DNA from: Podocnemis expansa
Taxonomy: Eukaryota > Chordata > Testudines > Podocnemididae
NCBI GenBank assembly: GCA_007922195.1
Contig: ML682005.1
Location: 23,332,514-23,396,513 of the forward strand
Direction of reading: 5' to 3'
DNA: 64,000 nucleotides
Under the pieces are notes generated by a model. The model saw nothing but the letters and a program-made list of their open reading frames with translations, was not told the origin of the DNA and did not search any database. Below are positions 1-12,540 of this stretch, in pieces (the first letter of the stretch is position 1; the number at the start of each line of letters is the position of its first letter). The position numbers were made by a program, and so were the translations under genes.

Positions 1-407
1 TCTATCAAAGGGGCTGCTTTAATTCAAAGTCAGATGATGATACTGTATATCAGTAGGCTTTATTTTATTTGCACAATATATACAAGCCATTTGAATTGTA
101 CTTTAGAGCACCACTGAAAGTCATTATGCAGCATGTTCAGTTGAGATGATTTCTACTTTCACCTTCATTGCCTCCCTCCCCCTCCCCAGGTGAAGGAGGG
201 ACTTATGAGGGGGTCTAATCTCTGGCTACGGTTGTTCAGTCTTTTCAGACAGGGCAGTGTTTGAGAATATTGATGTGTTGGAGATACCCCAAGTAGAAGT
301 GTGAACCATTTCTTGTACTCTTGCTGAAGCTGAACACCTTGCTTGTATTGTACCAGAGGCTAGCCAGATTCAGACTGTGTTCTTCTGGCCAGCTGATAAC
401 ATGCTGA

Positions 408-1225
408 ATCACAGAAGCTTGAAGAGACCATGAGAGGTCACAGAATCCAGTGCCCTGCACTCATGGGAGGAGCAAGTACCCTCTTAAACCATCCGTGATA
501 GGTGTTTGTCTAAACTACTCCTAAAGACTTTCAGTGATAGAGATTCCAGAACCAGCCTAGGCAACTTTTCCAATGGTTAATCACCCTGACAGTTAGGAAT
601 TTTTTCTTAATATCCAACCTGAAGCTCCCTTGCCATAATTTAAGCCCATTGCTTCTTGTCCTTTCATTGGTGGTTAAGGAGAACAATTTTTCTCCCTCCT
701 CCTTGTAACAACCTTTTGGGTACTTGAAAACTTATCATGCCCCCCTCCATCTCCTCTTTTCCAGGCTAAACAAACCCATTTCTCTCAATCTTCCTTCATA
801 AGTAAAGTGTTCCAGACCTTTAATCATTTGTGTTTCCCTTGTCTGGACTTTCTTCAGTTTGTCCACATCTTTCCTGAAATAAGGCCCCCAGAACTGGACG
901 CAGTACTCCAGCTGAGGCCTAATGAGGACAGACTGGAGCAGAACAATTACTTCCTGTGTCTTATTTACAGCACTCCAGTTAATACATCCCAGAATAGTGT
1001 GGTGTTTTTTTGTTTGCAAAAGTGTTACATTGTCAACTGATACTTAGTGTGTGGTCCACGATGACACCTGGGTCCCTTTCCACAGTACTCCTTCCTAGGC
1101 AGTCACTGCCCATTTTGTATGTGTTTAACGGATTGTTCTTTCCTAAGTGGAGTACTTTGCATTTGTCTTTATTGCATTTCATTCTATTTACCTCAGACCA
1201 TTTCACCAGTTTCTAGTATTTCTTC
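408..1225 (-). mobile_element. CR1 LINE 3' fragment, 5'-truncated
   Basis: The minus strand at 735-1019 translates to the C-terminal end of a CR1 reverse transcriptase, with the family-typical segments RPQLEYCVQFWGPY and EGRLREMGLFSLEKRRWRG. The remaining minus-strand sequence down to about 408 matches the usual CR1 3' untranslated style and ends near a cacagaat unit, the reverse of the ATTCTGTG-type terminus. Only the last few hundred bases of the element are present, the usual result of 5' truncation. The reading frame has stops and is not functional. Boundaries are approximate. Confidence 0.85.
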
Positions 1226-1963
1226 CTAGTGTTGACTATCCTAGTACATGTGAGTATTAACTGTGTGGAGCAGTCTTCATAGATGGATTAAAGGCTGACT
1301 AGTTGTATTTGAAACAGGAGATTGTTCTATTTCCTGGGAAGCAGTTAGGAGAGAAGGGCTAGGAAACACAGCCCAAAGAGTTTGTGGGATAGCATTGGTG
1401 GGGTCTCCATAGTCAGATCGAGCAATCTGCGCTTGAGTTGCATTGACACTGCAAAATGCGAGCATTGGCCTGCATCACAATAGGACTCAGGCTCTGACCC
1501 ACCCCACTGGAGGGGCCAGAGTTCAGAGAGAGTTCCTAGCCTGAGTTAAACTGTTTTCTGAGGGGACAGAAAGGGGGGCTGGGTTTAAACCTAAATCAGA
1601 AACTGGACATAGTGCGTTGTGTAAACATAGCCAGTGGAGCCATGATTCACCATAAGCTTTAAGAGAGAAACATGTTTTGTTTCTTGTGCCCTGCCCATAT
1701 GAGATGATGTAGTTCAGCATGGGACTGGACCCAGTCAAATCAGAATGTGTGATTAAACCTTGAAAGGATATATGTATTCAGGGATAAAAGAAAGATGAGT
1801 ATTGCTCATCACTGCCAAGACTCAGGTTCAGATCTTTCTTACTCAGTCAGTTGGTCCTGGGAACAAAATGTCGACAGTCCACTTACAACTTGGCAGCATC
1901 AGCAATCCTCTGGCGAACTTACAAGTGGTATTTGGGCTCCCAAGTGCTCAACTCAAAGAAGCT

Positions 1964-2009
1964 TTTGTTTGTTTGTTTGTTTGTTTGTTTGTTTGTTTGT
2001 TTGTTTGTT
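1964..2009. repeat. (GTTT)n microsatellite
   Basis: About eleven uninterrupted GTTT units. Confidence 0.95.
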
Positions 2010-3034
2010 AGGGCATTGAAGCACTGAGGGAAAAATCTGCAGAGTGTACATTTGATCCTTTATGTTGCTGTTACTCAGCAGGAAAAATTTCAGTTGCTAT
2101 TTAAAATCAATGTTCTGCTGTCAAACCCTAGATTAGCACTGGATAGAAAAGGTTATATGGATGAAATCCAGTGATGTGTATGACACCTGAGTTTTGAATG
2201 ATGAAGTTATTTTAATTCAGTTTTATAGTGCCACCTGCTGTTTGTTTAAAATTCTTAGGAAGTCTTTATGTGCAGTTATTGTGGTGCACCTGAATTTTAG
2301 TAATGTGGACTACTAAATAGTTGTTAACAAATATTAGATGAAGTAAAATTTTTCTTCCCTTTTAGTTACTGGTTTGAAAATTGTGCTGATTATTTTTTTA
2401 AAAGCAATATTCAGAAGTATGAAAAATCAGCTTTTCCCCACCTGCAATATCAGTTGTTCACAGAGGCAGAGTTCTCTTGTATGTTGCAGGGTAATTTATT
2501 TAATTTTAATATGAGGATTCTTTTTGTTGCTCTTTATTTTTATTTTTTTCTGTGAAATTATTTTGCACTTGCATAGGGGGGTTAAAAAAAATAAAAGTTT
2601 CAGGTTGGTCCCAAAAACTTGCCCATTTTGATTTTTAAAAGAGAATTCACGTAACTAGATAAATTTGAATAAAATATAGGTAAAGCATGTTTACATCAAC
2701 TGTAACTCTCAGTATTCCTCCACTACTGAAGATGTTTATATTTTTAAAAAATATCTTCTGCTTCATTTTTCTGTAAAGGACCTGCCATAAAACTAAGATT
2801 ATATAGTCATTTCTGTTTAATGAAATGAGAGATGATGAGCTGGTGGGGGGGTGGGCATGAGACTGAGCCAGACTTAAACACACTATCATGGAGCCAGGCA
2901 TTCCAGTCCAAATCTAAAGTTACTGCTTCTGATGGTACCTGGATGTCGATCGGGTGTGTAGGACTGGATCAGATCTTATGACTTGCTTTCCTCTACATTA
3001 TATGTGCTCCCATTCTGTAAGTTCTCCATCTTCA

Positions 3035-3128
3035 GGTATCTGACAAAGTGGGATTTTCTCCTATGAAAACTCATGCAATATATAAATTTGTTAGTCTTTA
3101 AAGTGCCACCAGACTCCTTGTTTGTTCT
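3035..3128 (+). mobile_element. Penelope-like element terminal fragment
   Basis: Contains the segment order shared by all PLE ends in this window: a CTGANGA-like box (ctgacaa, 3040-3046), a gtggg...cccac-type hairpin, GAAA (3065-3068), ctcatgc, then tttgttagtctttaa and gtgccaccagactcc. The first box is mutated. Family assignment rests on similarity to the terminal repeats that accompany the GIY-YIG element type at 22.4 kb. Confidence 0.6.
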
Positions 3129-3486
3129 ATTCAAAAGCTTTTTATCTAGTGTGCATGAAGTACAAGCACACACTGATTACACCTTGAAGAACCACAGTTA
3201 CTGCTCATTAAGTAAACAGTTCTTTATCAACCACTTAGTTCTGCTTCTTCAATCTTTGTGTATACTACTATATTGAAAGAAGAACTTTTTTATAACTCCA
3301 TGCCATTTAGTTAGAGTATCTTTAAAGTCAAACTATATTGGGGAGTTTTAAAATTTTACTATACTTTTGATTAGATTCTTGGCATGTTAGACTAGAGAGC
3401 ATAATTTTGAGTGTCTGGAATTTCCTTTATTATCAGGATTTAGGATCTCCACTACCTTTTTATAATTAACCACAACAAAGAAGCCA

Positions 3487-3580
3487 CAGCATCTGAGGAA
3501 GTGAGCTGCCGCCCACAAAAGCTTATGCCCGAAGAAATATGTTAGTCTTTAAGGTGCCACAGGACTTTTATTGTTTTTGC
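3487..3580 (+). mobile_element. Penelope-like element terminal fragment
   Basis: Same segment order as the copy at 3035: ctgagga (3493-3499), a stem ending gcccac, AAAA in place of GAAA (3517-3520), gcttatgc, then gttagtctttaaggtgccac. The first core box fits CTGANGA; the second is mutated. The hAT copy starting at 3588 lies immediately downstream. Confidence 0.65.
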
Positions 3581-3587
3581 TGTATAC

Positions 3588-4063
3588 CAGGCATGTCCAA
3601 ACTGTGGCTTGTGAGCCACATGTGGCTCTTGAATGAAAAACCGTGGCTCCTGGAAGAACGTCAGCAAATCAGTTTAGGAAAGTAGACCCAGCCTAGGAGT
3701 TCAGGAGGTGGTCGGGACAGTGGGGAGAAGTGCAGCATGGTCGGGGGATGGCGGGGAGAAGTGTGGCATAGTCAGGATTTTAAAGAACTCACCACTAGCC
3801 TGCAGTCCTCTACATCAAGAAGCAGCTAAGTTTTTACTATACAGGCCTAATTTGCATGGTAACCTTAAGTAATTATTAGAATCTGACATTAGTAGGATCA
3901 ATATTTGTCCTCTTTTTATGATAAAATGAAAGTGTGCAATGAATTTTAAACCTAGTAATTTTGGAGTAGGTAAAAGTATATGGCTATAAGCCTCAGTGTG
4001 GCTCTCGAAGGTTTAATAATCAACTTGTGTGGCTCTTGAATTCCATAAGTTTGGCCACCCCTG
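3588..4063. mobile_element. hAT-type non-autonomous element (CAGGGGTGGCCAAAC family, long form)
   Basis: Left end caggcatgtccaaactgtgg and right end aagtttggccacccctg form imperfect terminal inverted repeats with the CA...TG ends of hAT elements. The flanking 8-mers ctgtatac (3580-3587) and ctataagc (4064-4071) agree at 5 of 8 positions, a plausible decayed target duplication. It carries about 290 bp more internal sequence than its relative at 42932-43119. No coding capacity. Confidence 0.7.
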
Positions 4064-5720
4064 CTATAAGCAGACTAACACCACTACCCTTCTGGAACTT
4101 TCCAAAGCTGAGTTATGCATTAAACCCCTTTAAAAATGTGTCCATGAGTTGAACATAATTGCAAATGCTGAACAAACTTGTTCAACAGTTCAGAAGCCAA
4201 ACTTTTTTTTCACAGAGAATAGAAGTATAATGTTAGCAGTATGAATCTTTCTAGCAGTATATATACCTTTATATGAAGTAATAAAGGGGATTTGTTCATT
4301 ATCCATGGTAAGCCCTGCTTCCAAAAGAGACTGCCTTTATTTTCTTATTTGGTAATAAAAATGACTTCAGGTTTATAGGTCATTAAAGAAATCTTTATAC
4401 ACACATCACTCTTTCACAATGCCAAAAGTATCCTTAACGTAACATGTTTAGTGTAAAATACATATATTACGTTGTATTCCAAAGTACCTATCAACACATC
4501 ATTACAACATTTGATGTTACAGCAGTTCGTTAGCAATATTATCCAAGACTATTTATAAAACTAATAAATCAATTTTATAGTATTAATTTTATAAAACTAA
4601 TCTATACATGTATTTCTGTTATGACGTCTAGGTACCAGTTATAGTAAAACAGTATTCCAGCGAGTTTTCAGGGATCCATCAAAAGCAGTGTCAAGTGTTC
4701 TTCTATTTATAAGTTAGTTACAAAATCTTCTGAACTGCTGACAATAAGCTAGGTAACGAATAAAAGTGTCGAAATTCAGTGTATACTGTATATAAAACAA
4801 GAACACTCTGAACAAAGTTTTAACAAGCATCTCAGGGTTCTGATGACATTTCAGATACCTCTAATTTTGCTGTCTGGTTATCATGATGAAGACAATTATG
4901 TTTGTAGTGTTCCCTTGCTCTGTACAATACTTATTTTGTTCATTTAAATGTGAGACTTACTGTGTCGTTTAAAAAAAAAAAAAGAGTTCCCTCAAACCAA
5001 TATGTCTGAATGTTTTTACTATCTAGATGTGGGACTTTAAAAATACTGTCACCCACCCAATATGCAAAATCAAAAGCACTTACTTTCTTTGGACTTCTCA
5101 GTGCATTTTGTCTCATTTGTGTGTTGTAACTGCAAGGTCCTTGGGATAGAGACTTTATTCTTTTCTGTCTTATTCAGTCTTAAGTGTATTGTCTGTACAT
5201 TTCAGATAATGCTTACATAGATTAAATTTCTTTAGGAGACTTTATAATTGTTTTAAACTTCACTTATCTACAGACAGATATTAACTTTTTTAAAATGAAT
5301 CAGTTCAGCTCTATACAGACTTAACACTGTGAATGGTTGGTTTGAATTTTTAAAAAAATTATTCAATTCTCCATGGTAGTTGCACATTGACTTATATTTA
5401 TTTAAACTATAAATTATAGCCATTAGAAATTACATTGCAGTAAATTGTGCTTTTTAATTTAATTCTATGATTTTATAAAGAGAATCAAATATAGTTACTT
5501 CAGAGAACACAGTTGCATAATATATTTCAACAAAAATCTGTTAATTCAGTTATGTTTCTGGGGCTGAATTATAAGATGACTTATAATATTAATATTTTTC
5601 ACTGGAAAAGTAGATGTGTTCATGCTTTAAATTTTAAATGCATATTTGAGATTACGAAGCCAGTTCAGGTAAAATGTATATGCTAAATTCAGTGTATCAT
5701 TTGTAACAATCTTTCTCTAG

Positions 5721-5828
<108 letters not shown>

Positions 5829-6929
5829 TAGTAAAATCTTTATTTTGCAGTTTTAAATGTGTGTGAATGCGCGCGCTAGATTTTACTTAAATTAACATTG
5901 CTCCTAAGAAGTAAATTCCTTACACTGTATTTTAATGCAGAGAAATGTTGCACACATTCATACTCTAGTCTAGATCAAATAACAGTATAATTTCAGTACT
6001 GTAACATAACACAAGAGTCCTTTATGTAGTAACATGAGAACTTACTGCACCTTGCTGCTTACTGCAATGAAAACTTGGTCAGTTGTCCATATAGCAATTT
6101 CTGTTTGAACTGTGGGAAATTAAGAAAATGAGACTTTTTTTTTCTTAATACCAGTACTTCTAGTAAGTGTTACAACTGGCATGGATTTGGTTTCCTTGCC
6201 TATTTTGTATTCTTTTGAAGCAATAATACAATTTTATGTCCATTTTCTTAATTAGTTTAATAATAAAGTGGGCCTGAGTCATGGTGTAATAACTCCCAGC
6301 TAGAGTTTTATTCAGTTTAAAGTGAGAAATTTATCTGGCTCTGAAAAATATAACCTAGATTACAAATGTTAATTAACATGTTTTGATCTCCTGCTTGTTG
6401 GTGAAATTCTAAGATTTCTTTACAGCTACACTTGCAAACTTCATAGAAGCTAGTAACAGAAAGACCATCCTATTGCTTAAATATTTCAACAGTCTTTTGA
6501 GCTATGGGCTTTAAGAAATCTACACACTTCAGGAGATCCAGGGAGGAAAAGTCTTGGGTCCTTTTTGAAGTCTTTTAACCCAACAGATTAGACCAAGAAA
6601 ATTAGAATCTTCAGGAGTTCAGCTGTTTGTTAGGAATGAGTACATTAACCCAAAGTTTGATTTAAAGCAAATTTTCCCAGTTTTTCCTCCAGCACACCCT
6701 TGCAAAGGGTTTGTACACTAGATCACAAGTATTCTTGAATGAAACATGAAGTTTTTAGGTCAAACTGCTTCTAAGATGATGTGACAAAAAAGTTAGGATT
6801 TTCAGAATGTGAATATTTTATTTTTTCTGAAGTTGGTATTCTTTATCAAAGACAGCATAAGAAACTTCTGGCACAAAGGCCCTATTCAGAAGAATATGGA
6901 GGAAGGTCAAAATCTGCCTTAGAACAAAA

Positions 6930-7215
6930 AACTGGTTGCCAGGGACATTGCTGGTGCCTGGCACGCAGGGTACATGCCCCAAGTCCCAGCACCAGTGCCC
7001 TGAATGTCCAGGGCAGCCCCTGCCTCTCCCATCCCCTTCCCAGGTTGGGCCGCCTGCAGCAGGACCTGCCACTCCCAGCCTGGTCCTTGGCCAGGAATTC
7101 AGGTCGGGCCACTTGTGACGGCACCCACCTCTCCTGGCCCCATGCCTCGCCAGGGATCCAGGGCCAGGCTGGCAGTGGCAGGAGCCCAAGGCCGGATCAG
7201 GCCTTAGCAGAGAAT
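6930..7215 (-). repeat. GC-rich interspersed repeat, related to the element at 27566-28393
   Basis: A sharply GC-richer block inside AT-rich intron. Read on the minus strand, the part near 6955-6990 (gacttggggcatgtaccctg) resembles the right end of the element at 27566-28393 (gacccggggcacgtgccccg). Both share ggatccagggcc-type motifs. No terminal repeats or target duplication could be defined. Open frames through it on both strands are attributed to base composition. Confidence 0.4.
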
Positions 7216-8099
7216 TTGTCCAGAGTATTAGCTGTTCCTTATTCAGCTTGTCTGTTTGAAAATCCAGTCTAGTTTTACCTTGAAGGGAGTCTCTCATCCA
7301 TTTTATAACAGATTTTTTTTTAGGTGCTTGCACTCTAGTCCATAAATATAATTTCTAAATAATTTTATTTTGAGAAAAGTGTAGTAATTATTTATTATTA
7401 TACTTTAACGTTGTATTAGGTCCTGACCCTCCAGTGTATATCATAAAGGTGGATTTCTATACCAGCAGAGTCCACTGAAGTCATGTACAGTGAAACTCTG
7501 CAAATGCAGCAGTCTGCCTGTATGCTACACCAATCCAGGGTTGTACTTGCTGATCCTGAACTTATTCAGGCCTTACTGAGTCCTTATAGCTAATAAAAAT
7601 ATATTGCCTTTATTTAGCACCATAAATAAATTCATGACTTGACAGTTGTTCTACTAAATTCTTTATACAGTTAAATTACACATTTTAAAGTGTTTAGTAC
7701 TATTATGTAGATCGGGGCCAGTTCTGCACTCTATGGGATGTTAAACTGAGTTACATCTGAGAGCATTTTGCTCTCTTAGTACAACAGACCAGGATCTCAT
7801 GCACCTTTGAATACCCAAAAACCAACATCTGGGAAATGTTTACTGGTAGGTATATCAGATGCAGGGAGTCTGCTAAACAGTCACTAGGGCCACTGGATGA
7901 TTGGAAGAAGTGCTCAAGAAAGATAAGGCCACTGCAGAGAAAATAAATGAATTTTTTGCTTCAATCTTCACTGCAGAGGAAATGAGGGAGATTTCCCACA
8001 CCACAGCCATTCTTTTAGGTGACAAATACCAGGAACCATCCCAGACTGAAGTGTCAGTAAGAGGAGGTTTTGAAATAAATTGATAATTTTAGCCTTATT

Positions 8100-8835
8100 T
8101 ATTACTATTCAATTTTTGGTACCGTTATTTTCAGTAAAATTCATGAACAGGTCACAGGCAATAAACAGAAGTTCACAGGGGCCTTGACCTGTCCCTGATT
8201 TCTGTTAAAAATAATGGGGAGAGAGATAGGTTGGGATAGGAGGAATTGCACCTGGATCCCCATGAGGGGGGAATGACAACTCCAGACCCTCCACCATGGC
8301 AGAGTGGGATGCACACTACAGACCCTGCCAAAGCTGCAAGCTAGGGGCACAAAGCAAGTTCCAGTCCCCCTCCAAAGCCACAAGGGGCTGGGGCACAGCA
8401 GCAGCTGAAGCTGAGCAGGAAGGAGGGGGCACACAGCCCTGGATCCAGTCCTAGCTGACTCTGTGGGATGGGGGAGGATGCATATGAGCCTGGCAGAAGC
8501 CACAGGGTTCGGGGGGGGGGACATGATTCCAATTCCCACTGAAGCCTCAGGGGGTAGCAGAGCCCCTGTCCTGGCTGAAGCCATGGTGAAGGTGGGGAGG
8601 CACACAGCCCCAACTCTGGGCCCCACTGAAGCTGAAGATTGCAGGCATACAGTTCCAGTTCTTGCTGTAGCTGCAAGGGGGGGATGCGGTTCTGGCTCCC
8701 ACCAAAAGTGTAGGGGAGGGAGAAACACAGCCTGGTTCCTTCCCACCATTGACAGCTGAAGCCAAAGTTATCAAAGTCCAATAAAGTCACAGAATCCATG
8801 ATCTTTGTGACTGCGTCATATTCTTAGTTTTAAGC
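8100..8835. repeat. Foldback repeat inserted in the CR1
   Basis: Starts near ttttggtaccgttattttca. Within 8130-8215, cagtaaaattcatgaacagg is followed by an imperfect inverse ending cctgatttctgttaaaaata. The centre (8260-8760) is GC-rich and carries loose degenerate repeats of the type cagccccagtt..gctgaagcc. It ends near gtgactgcgtcatattctta. The style matches a sauropsid interspersed repeat I have seen but cannot name. No coding potential; the frames on both strands reflect low complexity. Confidence 0.45.
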
Positions 8836-10094
8836 CCCGAGTACAAGATGAGTTCTGAAGGAGCTCAAATATGAAATTGCAGAGCTACTAAGTGAGGTAT
8901 GTAGCTATCATTTAAATCAGCTTTGTTACCAGATGACTGTAGGTTAGCTAATGTGACATCAGTTGTGGGGTTTTTTTTGTTTTTTGTTTTGTTTTTTAAA
9001 AGCCTCCATATGCAATCTTGGCAATTACTAGCCAGTAAGTGTAATTTCAGTACTAGGCCCATTGGTTGAAACTATAGTAAAGAACAGAATTAGCAGACAC
9101 ACAGATGAACATAATTTGCTAGGGAGGTGTTAACATGTTGTTTGTAAAGAGAAATCAAGCATCACCAGTGTATTAGAATCTTTGAGAGTAGCAAACATGG
9201 ACTAAGGCGATACAGTAGATGTAATGTACTTAAACTTTTCAGAAAGTTTTTGACAAGGTTCCCTCACCAAAGGCTTTTAAACTAAGCAATCATGAGATGA
9301 ATGGGAAGGTCCTCTCATTGATCGGTAACTGGTTAAAAGGCAGAAAACAATAGATAGGAATAGATGGTCAGTTCTCACAATGGAGAGAGGTCAATAGTGG
9401 TGTTCCCTAGGAGTATGTACTGGGACCAGTGGTGTTCAACATATTCATTAATGATATAGAAAAAGGGGTAAACAGTCAGGTGCAGATGATACAAAATAGT
9501 TACTCAAAATAGTTAAGCCAAAAGCAGAATGTGAAGAATTAGAGGGATCTCCTAAAACTGGGTGACTAGGCAACAAAATGGCAGATGAAATTCAGTGTTG
9601 ATGAATGCAGAGTAACACACACTAGAAAGCATAATCCCAACTATACATACAAAATAATGGGGTCTAAATTAACTGTTAACACTCAAAAGAGATTTTGGGG
9701 TCATTGTGGATGGTTCTCTGAAAATATTCATTCATTGTGCAGTGGCAGTCAAAAACAAAAACAAAAACCACCCCCTAGCAGAATTTTAGGAATCAGCGTG
9801 TTAGATAACCCAGGAAATGTCAAAGTGATTCTTTATCAATTCATGGTACATGCACACCTTGACTACTGTGTGATGTTCTGGTCTCCCTATCTCAAAAAGG
9901 CTATATTAGAACTGGAAAAGTTACAGAGAAGAGCAATAAACATGGTAAGTGGTATGGATCAGCTTCCTTGTGAAGAAAGAATAAGAAGACTGGGAGTTGT
10001 AAGCTTGGAAAAGAAAAGACTAAGGAGCGATAATAATAGAGGGCTGTAAAATCATGAATTCCATGAAGAAGGTGAATAACAGAGTAATTTACTG

Positions 10095-10274
10095 CCATGG
10101 ATCTCAAACTTTTTTCCTGTGAAAACCTCTTAAAAAAAATTCAAGTAGAGGAGCAGACCCTTCTGGAAATCTGTCTGTACATATAGTTGAATTCTGTCCA
10201 GTCTGATGTCAGTCTGTGTTTTGTGGACCCCTTAGACATAGTCAGATCCGTGGACCGCAGGTTGAAAACCACTG
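10095..10274. mobile_element. hAT-type MITE (CAGTGGTTTTCAAAC family)
   Basis: Left end ccatggatctcaaact and right end ggttgaaaaccactg are near-inverse. Internal text (gtggaccccttag, gatccgtggaccgcagg) is characteristic of this MITE group. No convincing 8-bp duplication. It splits the CR1 3' region. Confidence 0.6.
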
Positions 10275-10938
10275 CTTCATGTAAGACACAAACTAATGGG
10301 TTCTCCCAGGGAAATTAATAGCCAGCAGGTTTAAAACAAAGGCAAGAAAGTACTACTCCACAGTACACAGTCAACCTGTGGAACTTGTTGCCACAGGTTA
10401 TTGTGAAGGCCAAAACTAATTGGGTTTGAAAAAACTAGGTGAGTTCACTGAGGATAGGTCCCTCAGTGGCAAATTGAGGGGTTGGTCTGATTGCCTGCCC
10501 CTGGCCATGTTGCCCTATGGCTGTGGGTGGAGCCCCCTCCCAGCATGGGGCCCTGGGCAAATGCCCTGACTACTCCATAGCTAAGACCACCTATGCCAGC
10601 AAGGATGTTTAGGGACCTTACACCATGTTTTGAGAGTCCCTCGCCTATATTTTCTAGAAGCTGGGAGTGGATGATGGGATGGATAACTCAATGATTGCCT
10701 GTTCTGTTCATTCCCTCTGAAATACCTGGGATTGGCCACTGTTGTAAGACAGGGTGCTAGGCTAGCTGGACAATGTTCTGACTCAGTATGGCCATTCTTT
10801 TGTATCCACAGCTCCTCATACTTTTACAACATCACCTCTTTTCTCTGTATTTTTCCTAGAGGGTCGCACGCTTTGTTGCTTACATAGGCTGAGCTTTACA
10901 CCCAATAAGAGAGAGCAGCATTTTTAGCATATAAGAAA

Positions 10939-11084
10939 TTCTGTTGCCTGGAGCACCATCTGGACACCCTGGTACTGATTTTCCTTTCATAGCAGTGGAA
11001 ATCAACCTTCTCCTGTTTTCCAATTTTGACCAAAATTAATAACGTTTTGCTCACTGATGCCTAGAATATTCCCTGAAATTTTGA
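10939..11084 (+). repeat. Diverged direct repeat, copy A
   Basis: Aligns by eye with 12541-12675 in the same orientation. Shared segments are ctg..gcctg.agcacca..tggacac, gtggaaatca, a block around cca.tttt.a.caaaat.aata, and gatgcc...cactgaaatttt-type endings. The family is not recognised. Confidence 0.55.
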
Positions 11085-11876
11085 AAGCAATTGGCTGCAC
11101 GTCACAACTCTTCAACCAGAACCTTAATTGCTAAGGATCCAATAGTATTACCTGTTGTAAGTGCAAGGGGCAGGGGCAGGAAAATAGACTGTACTCCTGA
11201 ATGCAAATACCCTGCCCTCTTACTTAGATTGCTGCCATCTGAAAAATCTCAAGAGCACTTTAGAGGCCTGAGAGAATTCACACTCCCATCCTTCTGGGTG
11301 GGTCTACAGGGAGCAAAAGAAAATAAGATTCATTACCATCAGTTTCTCTTGCTCCCCCTATTATTTCCCTGACCTCACCACTATACTCAGGTTTACAAAT
11401 TCCATGTTACTTTTTACTCCCCATGTTCCCTCCTCCTACACAGGCTGCCACTGAATCCTTTCGGTTCTACATTCCCCCTCATGCTTTCCCCTACCCTCAC
11501 CCCCACACACACCCCTTTTCCTGCTTTTGTCATTTCCCCCCTGACTACTGCAGCAGCCTCCTGTCTCCTCACTTTCCCTCAGTCCAGCCAAAGTGCTACT
11601 CTTAAAATCACCTTGTTTTCCTCAATTGTACTTATGTCACTCAATTCTGCAGATCCTTGCACTGCACTCCTAGTGCTTCCCGAGTCAAGGTCAGACTTCT
11701 TGCTTGCAACACCCTGCCCAGCTCCACTTCTAAGTATCCGCCTGCTCCACCTGCACTTGATCAAGCCTCCCTCAAGACCCCATTGTGTCTTTCTTTCCAT
11801 TGCTTTTAATACTGCCTTGCATGCCGTGCCTGGCCGCCTCCCCACCCCTTCTGCAAGGAACCAGCTGGCCTCCTTT

Positions 11877-12222
11877 CAATGTTCCCTCTAATTTTTCATA
11901 GGCTGCGTGCGGAAAAAATCTGTCTGTGTGCACTAATATTAGTGCTGTTGAATCTTTTTGTGCACACTTTTTTTTTGTTGTGTGCGCAGGTTTCACAACC
12001 TGTGTGTCCACACACACACATGCACAGCTTAGAGCAATGTTTCCCAACCAGTGTGCCATGGCACACAGGTGTGCCATCAAGCCTGAGCAGGTGTGCCACA
12101 GAATTTTCTGAAAAACTACTTGAAGAGTTCTGGACTGGCTCATGAATATTTGTGAATATCATTTGGAGGCTATATGACAGTGGCTTGGAGGACACCACGG
12201 GCAAAAGTTAGAGGGAACAGTG
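11877..12222. mobile_element. hAT-type MITE (GTTCCCTCTAA family), enlarged by a nested MITE
   Basis: Ends caatgttccctctaa and ttagagggaacagtg are inverse to each other. Target duplication cctccttt (11869-11876) versus cctccttc (12223-12230), 7 of 8. Internal text gcactaatattagtgctgtt and runs of tgtgcgc/gcacac are family-specific. A second MITE lies inside it near the right end. Confidence 0.85.
12032..12175 (+). mobile_element. Nested, truncated hAT-type MITE (CAGTGGTTCCCAACC family)
   Basis: Begins caatgtttcccaaccagtgt and continues with gtgccatggcacacaggtgt and a ctcatgaatat segment, as in the copies at 37061 and 26070. The right terminal repeat is missing. It sits inside the MITE at 11877-12222. 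Confidence 0.6.
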
Positions 12223-12540
12223 CCTCCTTCCCAAATCATGTGACTTCCTGCTCTTCTTTCACATCCCTCCCTGGAGCTCTCTCCTTCTTAGAGTGCCATC
12301 TGTGAGTTTCATGCAAACAACTCCTGGTGTGCTCTTTGGCTCTCAAATGGGTCTGAAGTAGATTGTAAGCTCCTTTGAGACAGCGGCTGTTTTCTACACA
12401 CTGAGGCAATTCTGCATTGCTGGCATACTTCTCCTGCACTTTGAAATCATTTTGTTGCTTTTGTAACCCAAGCTGTAGACCCACTCAGAAAGTGCAGTGT
12501 GCTAAGTTGCTGCCAGTGATGTGTTTAGGCATCTTCAAGA

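Larger units (their letters stand above)
1..5720 (+). other. ANKRD12: ANKRD12 intron (3' part), with repeats
   Basis: No exon was recognised before the AG acceptor at 5719-5720, so this is read as the intron upstream of the first visible ANKRD12 exon. It holds the CR1, microsatellite, Penelope-like and hAT copies listed separately. I see nothing else I can name in 1226-1963, 2010-3034 and 4072-5720. The one weak exception is about 5125-5165, which reads like an L2-type 3' end (gtccttgggatagagactt). Confidence 0.7.
7880..10810 (+). mobile_element. CR1-type LINE, 5'-truncated, interrupted
   Basis: Pieces of one plus-strand CR1-type element. The block 7901-8080 encodes KINEFFASIFTAEE, as in the region before the RT. 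The block 9080-9560 holds decayed RT sequence. The block 9585-10049 encodes the RT C-terminal region, including HLDYCVMFWSPYLKKAILEL and CEERIRRLGVVSLEKKRL. The 3' UTR ends near 10805 with gactcagtatggccattctt, a familiar CR1-group terminus. A foldback repeat (8100-8835) and a hAT MITE (10095-10274) interrupt it. Many stops and frameshifts make it nonfunctional. Joining the pieces into one copy is inference from order and strand. Confidence 0.75.
11540..12440 (+). mobile_element. L2-like LINE 3' fragment, interrupted by a hAT MITE
   Basis: The pyrimidine-rich stretch before 11877 resembles the end of the L2 coding region (ctactcttaaaatcacctt, gtcaaggtcagacttcttgc, ctccctcaagaccccattgt). After the insertion, gattgtaagctcctttgaga near 12361 is the usual L2-type 3' UTR phrase. 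Old and decayed; subfamily not determined. Confidence 0.5.

Noticed and set aside
6781..7333. Overlapping 163- and 171-codon frames on opposite strands
   Set aside because: They coincide with a GC-rich interspersed repeat related to 27566-28393.
8141..8799. 202- and 152-codon minus-strand frames
   Set aside because: Low-complexity repeats within the foldback element; no domain.
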